From Bovifimicola sp964595785 (GTDB taxonomy: Bacteria > Bacillota > Clostridia > Lachnospirales > Lachnospiraceae), in contig CAZQRO010000059.1 in NCBI GenBank assembly GCA_964595785.1, positions 1-12,990 on the forward strand: a stretch of 12,990 nucleotides of DNA, written 5' to 3'. Shown piece by piece: positions 5,779 through 12,653 of this stretch; within the stretch, counting starts at the first letter, position 1; every line of letters starts with the position of its first letter. The notes under the pieces were generated by a model. That model saw only the letters and a program-made list of their open reading frames with translations. It had not been told where the DNA came from and did not search any database. Position numbers and translations under genes: made by a program.

Positions 5779-7644
5779 TTGAGAAAGTTAGCATTATCAG
5801 ATGAAATATTATTGAGTGTTGAAAAGCCCGCCAGATATATTGGCAACGAAGTCAACATGGTAAAAAAAGATTTATCTAAAATTGATATTAGATTTGCAAT
5901 GTGTTTTCCAGATGTGTACGAGATAGGAATGTCACATCTGGGAATACAGATTTTGTATGATATGTTTAATCAGAGAGATGATATATATTGCGAAAGGGTG
6001 TATTCTCCATGGACTGATCTGGATAAGATTATGAGGGAAAAGAATATACCTTTATTTGCGCTTGAGTCACAGGAGCCGATTAAGAATTTCGATTTTCTTG
6101 GAATTACAATTCAGTATGAAATGTGTTATACAAATATTCTTCAGGTGTTAGATTTGAGTAAAATACCATTGATGTCAAATGACAGAACAGAAGAAGACCC
6201 GATAGTCATTGGTGGCGGTCCGTGTACTTATAATCCTGAGCCACTGGCACCTTTTTTTGACATTTTCTATATGGGTGAAGGTGAAACGGTCTATTTTGAA
6301 CTGATGGACAAATATAAGGAAAATAAGAAGAATGGTGGTTCAAGAAGAGATTTTTTAGAAATGGCTGCTGAAATAGAGGGACTTTATGTGCCTGCTTTCT
6401 ATGATGTGGAATATAATGATGATGGAACTTTAAAAAGTTTTACTGCTAATAATACACATGCACAGACAAAAATCAGAAAACAGCTTGTAATGGATATGAG
6501 TAATACATTTTATCCTGAAAAACCTCTTGTACCATTTATTAAGGCTACACAGGACAGGGTTGTGTTAGAAATTCAGAGAGGCTGTATAAGAGGCTGTCGT
6601 TTCTGTCAGGCAGGTTCGGTGTATAAGCCTGTAAGAGAAAGAAGTTTAGACTTCTTAAAAGATAAAGCATATAAAATGTTAAAAAACACAGGTCATGAAG
6701 AAATTTCACTAAGTTCATTAAGTTCAAGTGATTACTCGGACTTAGAGGGACTTGTTAATTTTCTAATAGAAGAATTTAAGAATAAAGGTGTAAATATTTC
6801 ACTTCCATCTCTCCGTATAGATGCATTTTCGTTAGATGTTATGAGTAAGGTACAGGACGTGAGAAAGAGCAGTCTTACTTTTGCACCGGAAGCAGGTTCT
6901 CAGAGACTTAGAGATGTAATAAATAAAGGTCTTACAGAAGAGATTATATTAAAAGGTGCTTCAATGGCATTTGAAGGCGGCTGGAACAGGGTAAAACTCT
7001 ATTTTATGTTGGGACTTCCAACTGAAACTGTGGAAGATATGGAAGGAATCGCTGAATTATCAGAAAAGATTGCTGAAGTATATTATCAGATTCCGAAAGA
7101 GGAAAGAAATGGTAAGGTACAGATTGTTGCCAGTTCATCTTTCTTTGTGCCTAAGCCATTTACACCATTTCAGTGGGCTTCTATGAATACTAAAGAAGAA
7201 TTTTTGGGAAAAGCCAGGATTGTTAATGCAAAGATGAAAGAAATGCTTAACAAAAAGAGTATTAAATATAATTGGCATGAAGCGGACGTTTCAGTGCTTG
7301 AAGGTCTGTTAGCACGAGGAGACAGACGTGTGGCAGATACAATTTTATATGCTTATAATTCAGGCTGCATTTATGATGCGTGGAGTGAAACATTTGATAA
7401 TTCCAAATGGGAAAAGGCTATTGAAGAAACTGGTATTGACATGGATTTCTATATTTCAAGAGAGAGAGATGTTGATGAGTTACTTCCATGGGATTTCATA
7501 GATATAGGTGTTACTAAGGCATTTTTAAAGAACGAATGGAAACGTGCCAAAGGAGAAACAGTTACACCGAATTGCCGTATTAAATGTGCAGGATGTGGAG
7601 CAATGAATTTTGGAGGAGGTGTCTGCTTTGAAAATAAGAATTAA
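5779..7644 (+). CDS. B12-binding-type radical SAM protein, TIGR03960 family
   Basis: This is a 621-aa protein of uncharacterised function. The N-terminal half looks like the cobalamin-binding-type domain found in many radical SAM enzymes (CFPDVYEIGMSHLGIQILY, 42-60; VIGGGPCTYNPEPLAPFFD, 143-161; MGEGE, 165-169). The radical SAM core starts with C269-x3-C273-x2-C276 (RGCIRGCRFCQAG), the ligands for the 4Fe-4S cluster. It continues with SLSSLSSSDY and the FAPEAGSQRLR segment. A second Cys group near the C-terminus (C599, C603, C606, C616) may bind another metal centre. TTG 5779 is chosen as start because PARYIGNE (17-24) is the conserved family beginning and no ATG precedes it; AAGG (5767-5770) lies 8 nt before. 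The gene sits next to a DUF2344 gene and RNase G, the usual neighbourhood; the two are sometimes fused in other bacteria. Substrate unknown. Confidence 0.88.
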   Translation: MRKLALSDEILLSVEKPARYIGNEVNMVKKDLSKIDIRFAMCFPDVYEIGMSHLGIQILYDMFNQRDDIYCERVYSPWTDLDKIMREKNIPLFALESQEPIKNFDFLGITIQYEMCYTNILQVLDLSKIPLMSNDRTEEDPIVIGGGPCTYNPEPLAPFFDIFYMGEGETVYFELMDKYKENKKNGGSRRDFLEMAAEIEGLYVPAFYDVEYNDDGTLKSFTANNTHAQTKIRKQLVMDMSNTFYPEKPLVPFIKATQDRVVLEIQRGCIRGCRFCQAGSVYKPVRERSLDFLKDKAYKMLKNTGHEEISLSSLSSSDYSDLEGLVNFLIEEFKNKGVNISLPSLRIDAFSLDVMSKVQDVRKSSLTFAPEAGSQRLRDVINKGLTEEIILKGASMAFEGGWNRVKLYFMLGLPTETVEDMEGIAELSEKIAEVYYQIPKEERNGKVQIVASSSFFVPKPFTPFQWASMNTKEEFLGKARIVNAKMKEMLNKKSIKYNWHEADVSVLEGLLARGDRRVADTILYAYNSGCIYDAWSETFDNSKWEKAIEETGIDMDFYISRERDVDELLPWDFIDIGVTKAFLKNEWKRAKGETVTPNCRIKCAGCGAMNFGGGVCFENKN

Positions 7645-8323
7645 ATTTGCAAAAAGTGGAAGTATGAAATTTATAGGACATTTAGACATAATGAGATACT
7701 TTCAAAAAGTTATGCGCAGGGCAGAAGTGGATATAGCTTATTCAGAGGGTTTTAGTCCACATCAGATTATGTCTTTTGCAGCACCATTAGGTGTTGGACT
7801 TACAAGTAAAGGTGAATATTTAGATATCGAAGTCCACACTACAGACAGTTCAGATGAAATGATTAGAAGAATAAATGAAACTATGGTAGAAGGTATGGAA
7901 GTATTGAGTTACAGATTGCTTCCGGAGGATTCTAAGAACGCAATGTCTCTAGTTGCAGGTGCTGATTATATGATAAAATTTCGTAAAGGTTATGAGCCGG
8001 AGTTGGATTTGTCAGATAAATTTGTTGAATTTGTTAACCGGACAGCCATAGAGATTCTTAAGAAAACTAAAAAGAGTGAAATGATGGTAAATATTAAGCC
8101 TATGATATATGAAGCAAATGTAGAAAAAGATAATGGCATTTTCATGAAACTTGCAACGGGAAGTGCAAATAATTTAAAACCGGAACTTGTTATGCAGGCG
8201 TTTGCTGAATATACAGGCTTTGAATTAAAGGAATTTGCATTATCGGTTGAAAGAAGAGAAATCTATGGTTTATCAGAAGATGAACTAATACCACTTGAAG
8301 CTTTTGGAGAGGTTATTGTATAG
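7628..8323 (+). CDS. DUF2344 / TIGR03936 family protein
   Basis: The 231-aa protein starts MKIRIKFAKSGSMKFIGHLDIMRYFQKVMRRAEVDIAYSEGFSPHQIMSFA-type, the conserved beginning of the DUF2344 family. That family is found almost always as the partner of, or fused to, the radical SAM protein encoded just upstream. Function is unknown. A role in modifying RNA or protein together with the radical SAM partner is plausible but not shown by the sequence. TTG 7628 is the chosen start: GGAGGAGG (7612-7619) lies 8 nt before it, and homologues begin with MKIRIKF. TTG 7610 and GTG 7619 are in frame but fall on the ribosome binding site. It overlaps the upstream gene by 17 nt and the RNase G gene by 1 nt, so translation is likely coupled. 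Confidence 0.85.
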   Translation: MKIRIKFAKSGSMKFIGHLDIMRYFQKVMRRAEVDIAYSEGFSPHQIMSFAAPLGVGLTSKGEYLDIEVHTTDSSDEMIRRINETMVEGMEVLSYRLLPEDSKNAMSLVAGADYMIKFRKGYEPELDLSDKFVEFVNRTAIEILKKTKKSEMMVNIKPMIYEANVEKDNGIFMKLATGSANNLKPELVMQAFAEYTGFELKEFALSVERREIYGLSEDELIPLEAFGEVIV

Positions 8324-9537
8324 TGAATAAACTTATAATTACTAATGTAGATGTCAAAGGAAAAAGATACATTTTCTGTGGACTTCGTGACGATAAGAGA
8401 TTTTATCAGGTTAACTTTGTCAACAGGGAAGATGAGGCATCGGCAGTTGGAAATGTCTATGTAGGCAAGGTTAAAGATGTGGCTAAAAATATCAGTGCGG
8501 CTTTTATTGAATATAAAAGTGGCTGCACCGGTTATTTTTCCTTAGAGGAAAATAGAAATATCATTTTTCTTAATAAGAAAAATACAGATAAAGTATGTGT
8601 CGGAGATGAAGTTATTGTCCAGATACAAAAGGCAGCCGTTAAAACCAAGTTTTTGGTACTGTCCTCTGAAATTAGTTTTGCCGGAAAAAATATAGTTCTA
8701 AATGTTGGAAAAAGTGGAATTGGTTTTTCTGGTAAAATTAAAAATAATGAATTTAAAAAAGATATTAATGAGAAATTGAGTAAAACAGTTAAAGATTTTG
8801 AAATAGAGAATAACGAAAATTATGGACTTATTATCAGAACCAATGCTGAAAAGTCGTCAATAGAGAATTTATCAGAAGAATTAAGAAGTCTTATTTATGA
8901 ATGGATAAGAATAAAGGAAACCGCTGAAACAAGGACATGTTTTTCTCTTCTGAAAAAAGAGGAATCACAGTATCTTAAACTGATTAAAGGTGCATATGAG
9001 GGAGAAATTAGTGAAGTTGTTACTGATGATAAAGAAATATTTGATGAAATGATTAATATTTCTAAGAATGATTATACGGAGTTATCAGGCAGAATATCGT
9101 TGTATAATGATAAACTACTGCCGTTATATAAATTGTACAGTATAGAAAGTGTAATTGAAGAAATCATATCTAAAAGAGTCTGGCTTAAGTCGGGAGCTTA
9201 TCTTGTGATAGAACCTACAGAAGCATTAAATGTAATTGATGTTAATACGGGAAAATGTATAAAAGGGAAGAAATTAGAGGAAACTATATATAAAGTAAAT
9301 ATTGAAGCAGCAGAAGAAATTGTATATCAGATGAGACTTAGAAATCTGTCAGGAATTGTAATGATTGATTTTATTAATATGGATAATAAAGATAATCAGA
9401 AGAAATTAATGAATTATATGTCTGAACTTGTCAGGCAAGATAAAATAAAGACAACGGTTGTCGATATGACAAAGTTAAATCTTGTTGAAATTACCAGAAA
9501 AAAAATTGATCCTCCGGTTTATGAGCAGATTAAATAA
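8323..9537 (+). CDS. rng: Ribonuclease E/G family endoribonuclease
   Basis: RNase G/E cuts single-stranded RNA, with roles in rRNA 5' maturation and mRNA turnover. The 404-aa protein has an S1-type RNA-binding domain (about 43-115; VGNVYVGKVKDVAKNISAAF) and the DNase I-like catalytic part. Metal-binding Asp residues are D306 (NVIDVNTGK) and D349 (IVMIDFINMD), matching D303 and D346 of E. coli RNase E. It ends at residue 404 just after MTKLNLVEITRKKI and so lacks the CPxC zinc-link that joins RNase E/G subunits in Proteobacteria. This may be normal for Clostridia. The start is GTG 8323, overlapping the DUF2344 stop (TAGTG), with GGAGAGG (about 8306-8312) upstream. In many Clostridia rplU and rpmA follow; here they do not. 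Confidence 0.88.
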   Translation: MNKLIITNVDVKGKRYIFCGLRDDKRFYQVNFVNREDEASAVGNVYVGKVKDVAKNISAAFIEYKSGCTGYFSLEENRNIIFLNKKNTDKVCVGDEVIVQIQKAAVKTKFLVLSSEISFAGKNIVLNVGKSGIGFSGKIKNNEFKKDINEKLSKTVKDFEIENNENYGLIIRTNAEKSSIENLSEELRSLIYEWIRIKETAETRTCFSLLKKEESQYLKLIKGAYEGEISEVVTDDKEIFDEMINISKNDYTELSGRISLYNDKLLPLYKLYSIESVIEEIISKRVWLKSGAYLVIEPTEALNVIDVNTGKCIKGKKLEETIYKVNIEAAEEIVYQMRLRNLSGIVMIDFINMDNKDNQKKLMNYMSELVRQDKIKTTVVDMTKLNLVEITRKKIDPPVYEQIK

Positions 9538-9588
9538 TAACTTTAAATAGCAACAATTAATCTTTTATCTATTTAGTATATTTTACTA

Positions 9589-9617
9589 TTGACGAAAACG
9601 TTTCCATTTGTTAAAAT
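9589..9617 (+). promoter_or_regulatory. Promoter of the 9665 membrane protein gene
   Basis: TTGACG (9589-9594) and TAAAAT (9612-9617) are 17 nt apart, with TG at 9609-9610 giving an extended -10. The predicted transcript start is near 9624, about 40 nt before the chosen ATG. It supports starting the gene at 9665 rather than at the in-frame upstream codon at 9608, which would lie inside the promoter. Confidence 0.65.
9593..9606 (+). promoter_or_regulatory. cre-like / LacI-family operator candidate
   Basis: CGAAAACGTTTCCA has the central CG and flanking A/T arms of LacI-family operators and differs from the CcpA cre consensus TGWNANCGNTNWCA at two positions (first base C, twelfth base C). It fills the spacer between the -35 and -10 boxes, where binding would repress. 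The pattern is seen; the regulator is inferred. Confidence 0.35.
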
Positions 9618-9664
9618 TTAATAAGAAAATTACTTTTTCAAAAAGTTTAAAGGAGATAGGTTTT

Positions 9665-10243
9665 ATGGATAACACAGAAGTAAAGAAAGATAGTTTTGGA
9701 GATATTGATTTATATGCTAATCAATTAAAATATAATACATATGTGGAAAAAAAACATTCTATATATAATGTATTATTTTTTATCTCATCAATAGTTTCTG
9801 TTCTTTCAATATTTGTTCTCCCAATGTACAAATATGAGTTGTTGGGTAAGAAGAGAGGTCAGATGAAGATTATAGGCGAATATACTGCTGAGTATATTAT
9901 TGAGAAGTATTTTAACCTTACGTTAGGTCCACATTCGTTACTGAATACATGCCTTGTTATTTCAATTGTAGCAATGATTATTTTATCTGTTTACATTTTA
10001 GTTGGAGCAGTTATTAATTTATTTGCTAAGAAGGTATTAGAATCTAACAGGATTGTTTCGAAATTATTTAATTTTGATTTGTTAGAAGTTACTTCAGTTG
10101 TTTTGTTTATATGTCTTATGTTATCGATGGTATTCTGCAAAGTTGATGCATTTGGTAATGTGAAAAATGTGATGGGATTTTGGACAATGTTTATTTCTGC
10201 TATTGTTATGACATGCACATCGATTGCCTTATCTAAAAAATAA
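9665..10243 (+). CDS. Four-helix membrane protein, function unknown
   Basis: I do not recognise this 192-aa protein. It has a polar N-terminus (1-31, rich in D, K and N), then four probable membrane helices at about 35-53, 92-120, 141-158 and 169-188. A basic, soluble stretch (about 56-88, LLGKKRGQMKII) lies between helices 1 and 2, and the C-terminus is SKK. No signal peptide cleavage site, catalytic motif or known domain is visible. ATG 9665 is chosen because AAAGGAG (9649-9655) lies 9 nt before it; an in-frame TTG at 9608 lies in the promoter. The gene is monocistronic, with its own promoter, a possible operator and a strong terminator, so it is likely controlled separately from both neighbours. 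Confidence 0.75.
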   Translation: MDNTEVKKDSFGDIDLYANQLKYNTYVEKKHSIYNVLFFISSIVSVLSIFVLPMYKYELLGKKRGQMKIIGEYTAEYIIEKYFNLTLGPHSLLNTCLVISIVAMIILSVYILVGAVINLFAKKVLESNRIVSKLFNFDLLEVTSVVLFICLMLSMVFCKVDAFGNVKNVMGFWTMFISAIVMTCTSIALSKK

Positions 10244-10260
10244 TTTAATATTAGAATTAG

Positions 10261-10302
10261 AAGCCTGTCAGATATGAAAGTATCTGGCAGGTTTTTTATT
10301 TT
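10261..10302 (+). terminator. Intrinsic terminator after the membrane protein gene
   Basis: CCTGTCAGATA (10264-10274) pairs with TATCTGGCAGG (10281-10291) over 11 bp with one G-U pair, around loop TGAAAG. Three more pairs (AAG with TTT) extend the base, and the stem runs straight into six T residues and more T-rich sequence. This is a textbook Rho-independent terminator 20 nt after the stop codon. Confidence 0.92.
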
Positions 10303-10440
10303 ATAGGAAATTCCTCGAATTTCCTATAAAACAAAAAGTGAATGCGCACTCATAAAAGCAGTTCGGCGCCGAACAAAAGCTGTGTCTTAGTGGGATAATG
10401 AGGCGCGAGAGTGTGACGAAGACACACTTTTGTTCTATTA
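10299..10440. repeat. Palindromic intergenic element, probable dispersed repeat
   Basis: This gene-free stretch is packed with symmetry and is GC-richer than its surroundings. There is a perfect 14-bp inverted repeat (10299-10312 with 10318-10331, loop CCTCG). The palindrome GTTCGGCGCCGAAC is at 10361-10374. A 17-bp stem with one bulged C joins 10371-10388 and 10419-10435. Finally, GCGCACTCAT (10344-10353) is complementary to ATGAGGCGC (10398-10406) with one bulge, and this pairing crosses the 17-bp stem. It ends just before the radical SAM promoter. It could be a MITE/REP-like element or a structured RNA; only one copy is in this window, and it is unlike the his-operon elements. Confidence 0.7.
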
Positions 10441-10480
10441 GATGCCAGAGGTCTATAAAATAGAAATCTCTAAAAAGAAT

Positions 10481-10509
10481 TTGCGTTCGAATGAGGGATA
10501 TGATATAAT
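10481..10509 (+). promoter_or_regulatory. Promoter of the radical SAM/DUF4130 unit
   Basis: TTGCGT (10481-10486) and a perfect TATAAT (10504-10509) are 17 nt apart, with TG at 10501-10502 forming an extended -10. The predicted transcript start is around 10516, 25 nt before the chosen ATG. Confidence 0.7.
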
Positions 10510-10517
10510 TTCTAAAA

Positions 10518-10529
10518 GAACAAATGTTC
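10518..10529. promoter_or_regulatory. LexA (SOS) operator candidate
   Basis: GAACAAATGTTC is a perfect match to the Firmicutes LexA/DinR core GAAC-N4-GTTC, and with flanks (AGAACAAATGTTCG) it is close to the Bacillus consensus CGAACATATGTTCG. It lies 8 nt downstream of the -10 box, over the predicted transcript start and abutting the ribosome binding site (GAGG, 10530-10533), where bound LexA would block transcription. The match is seen directly; LexA binding is inferred and fits the DNA-repair association of the genes behind it. Confidence 0.72.
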
Positions 10530-10540
10530 GAGGTGACTTT

Positions 10541-11875
10541 ATGGATTATTCTATAACTAATGGTAAAAGTTTATTTAGCAAGCTTTCAATTTTAAGTGAT
10601 GCAGCCAAGTACGACGTGTCATGCACAAGCAGTGGAGTAGACAGAACCGGTAATGGTAAGAGTATGGGGAATGCAGTATCAGATGGAATTTGTCATAGTT
10701 TTTCATCAGATGGCAGATGCATTTCACTGCTCAAAATTTTATTTACAAATGAATGTATATATGATTGCAAATATTGCATTAACAGGCATTCTAATGATGT
10801 GGAAAGAGCAACTTTTACACCTGAAGAAGTATGTGAGCTTACTATGCAGTTTTACAGGAGAAATTATATAGAAGGATTATTTTTAAGTTCGGGAATCATT
10901 AATACTCCTGATTATACTATGGAATTAATATATAAGACTATTTATAAGCTCAGATATGAGTGTGGTTTTAATGGTTATATCCATGTAAAGGCGATTCCGG
11001 GTGCCGACTCTGAGATTATCAGAAGGACGGGATTAGTGGCAGACAGAATGAGTGTCAATATGGAACTTCCAACAGCGGAAGGACTTAGGAATCTTGCCCC
11101 GAACAAGCATAGGAATAATATTTTACGTCCGATGAAGCAGATTAAGAATGGTATTATTGAGAATAAAAATGAAATAATTCTTTATAAGAAAGCACCCAGA
11201 TTTGTACCGGCAGGACAATCCACTCAGATGATTGTGGGTGCTACACCTGAAAGTGATTACCAGATTATGACTATTGCAGAGGCGCTTTATAATCAATATG
11301 ACTTAAAAAGAGTATTCTATTCAGCATTCGTACATGTTAATGATGACAAGGATTTACCGGTGTTATCCGGAGGACCTCCTTTGTTAAGAGAACACAGATT
11401 GTATCAGGCGGATTTTCTCCTTAGATTTTATGGATTTAAAACAGAGGAATTATTGAGTGAATCAAGACCGAATTTTAATGTTTTATTAGATCCTAAATGT
11501 AATTGGGCATTAGGACATCTTGATTTATTTCCTGTTGAAATTAACAGGGCAGATTATAATACTTTACTTAGAATTCCGGGAATCGGTGTCAAAAGTGCTA
11601 GAAGGATTATTTTGGCAAGAAGAAGTAGTAATCTGGATTTTAAAGATTTGAAGAAAATAGGTGTGGTGTTAAAAAGAGCATTATATTTTATAACTTGTAA
11701 TGGTAAGATGATGTATAACACTAAGATTGAAGAGAACTATATTACAAGAAATATTTTATCCGCTCAGGATAAATATCCATTTGATAAAGACACTGTTACT
11801 TACAAGCAGTTATCGCTGTTTGATGATATGAAAGATGGAAGTAATGAATTGTTTTTAAATCTTAGTGCCAGATGA
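10541..11875 (+). CDS. Putative DNA modification/repair radical SAM protein, TIGR03916 family
   Basis: The 444-aa protein has a radical SAM cluster motif C72-x3-C76-x2-C79 (NECIYDCKYCINR) preceded by the family-typical GICHSFSSDGRCISLLKILFTN (49-70, with C51 and C60). It ends with a helix-hairpin-helix DNA-binding segment (NRADYNTLLRIPGIGVKSARRIILARR, 335-361). This family is nearly always paired with TIGR03915/DUF4130, and in some bacteria that partner is fused to a uracil-DNA-glycosylase-like domain, hence the proposed DNA role; the reaction is unknown. ATG 10541 is chosen because GAGG (10530-10533) lies 7 nt before it. The open frame continues upstream to ATG 10442, but that extension contains the promoter and the LexA-type site. 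Seven nt separate its stop from the possible TTG start of its partner. Confidence 0.9.
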   Translation: MDYSITNGKSLFSKLSILSDAAKYDVSCTSSGVDRTGNGKSMGNAVSDGICHSFSSDGRCISLLKILFTNECIYDCKYCINRHSNDVERATFTPEEVCELTMQFYRRNYIEGLFLSSGIINTPDYTMELIYKTIYKLRYECGFNGYIHVKAIPGADSEIIRRTGLVADRMSVNMELPTAEGLRNLAPNKHRNNILRPMKQIKNGIIENKNEIILYKKAPRFVPAGQSTQMIVGATPESDYQIMTIAEALYNQYDLKRVFYSAFVHVNDDKDLPVLSGGPPLLREHRLYQADFLLRFYGFKTEELLSESRPNFNVLLDPKCNWALGHLDLFPVEINRADYNTLLRIPGIGVKSARRIILARRSSNLDFKDLKKIGVVLKRALYFITCNGKMMYNTKIEENYITRNILSAQDKYPFDKDTVTYKQLSLFDDMKDGSNELFLNLSAR

Positions 11876-11888
11876 GGAATGATTGATT

Positions 11889-12653
11889 ATGAATAGAATT
11901 GTATTTAATTGTGAAGATTCGTTAGAAGGTGTTTTTACAGCTATATATACATCTTATGAACTAAAGTGTGACCATTCCACAACCTGTATCAGGACATATG
12001 CTGAAGATAATATTGAATTGTTTTCGGAATATATTAATGTAAATGCGGATAATGAGAAATCTTTAAAGGTATCAAGGACAATTAATAATACGTTTGGAAG
12101 ACAGTGTTATATTATGATATGCCAATGTTTAGCAAGTTTTAGCAGTGATAAGGCTAATGCAGTATATCATATGATTGTAAAGGGTTTAAGCAGCAGAAAT
12201 AAAAGTAATCTGATTAATGATTTGTCTGATGAATATATCAACAGAGTTTTTGTAATGGCAAGAGAAAGTAATAATGAAATTTTGCATTTGCGCGGATTTC
12301 TTAGATTTGAGGAATTATCAAACGGAGTATTATTTTCCAAAATCGGACCTAAAAACAATATATTAACCTTTCTCGCACCGCATTTTGCTGACCGTTTACC
12401 AAATGAGAACTTTGTAATATATGATGAAATCAGACAGATATTTGTTATTCATCCTGCATTTAAGTCATGGATAGTAGTTACGGGAGATTATTTAACAGAT
12501 AACGAACTTATTAAATCAGCTGATGAGGAAGTTTACAGCAGTCTTTTTAGGAAGTTTTGTAATTCTGTTGCTATTAAGGAAAGAAGGAACATCCGCCTGC
12601 AGACACAGATGTTACCTCTTAGATTTCAGAAATATATGATGGAATTTAATTAA
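11889..12653 (+). CDS. DUF4130 / TIGR03915 probable DNA metabolism protein
   Basis: This 254-aa protein is the standard partner of the upstream radical SAM protein. It begins NRIVFNCEDSLEGVFTAIYTSYE, the family-typical N-terminus. The DUF4130 part (about 80-254) includes the HLRGFLRFEEL segment, FLAPHFADRLPNENFVIYDEIRQIFVIH and the C-terminal LPLRFQKYMMEF. No uracil-DNA-glycosylase-like domain is fused here. Function is unknown; the pairing suggests the two proteins act together in DNA repair or modification. ATG 11889 is chosen, with GAGGA (11874-11878) 10 nt upstream; the in-frame TTG 11883 at 4 nt spacing is an alternative that adds two residues. The 3' end overlaps a convergent minus-strand gene by 8 nt. 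Confidence 0.87.
   Translation: MNRIVFNCEDSLEGVFTAIYTSYELKCDHSTTCIRTYAEDNIELFSEYINVNADNEKSLKVSRTINNTFGRQCYIMICQCLASFSSDKANAVYHMIVKGLSSRNKSNLINDLSDEYINRVFVMARESNNEILHLRGFLRFEELSNGVLFSKIGPKNNILTFLAPHFADRLPNENFVIYDEIRQIFVIHPAFKSWIVVTGDYLTDNELIKSADEEVYSSLFRKFCNSVAIKERRNIRLQTQMLPLRFQKYMMEFN

Noticed and set aside
9538..9588. Terminator after RNase G
   Set aside because: Only a 6-bp AAATAG/CTATTT pairing with a long loop is visible and there is no T-run after it.
10442..10540. 33-residue N-terminal extension of the radical SAM protein from ATG 10442
   Set aside because: It would contain the promoter (10481-10509) and LexA-type site, has no SD, and the family-like sequence starts after ATG 10541.
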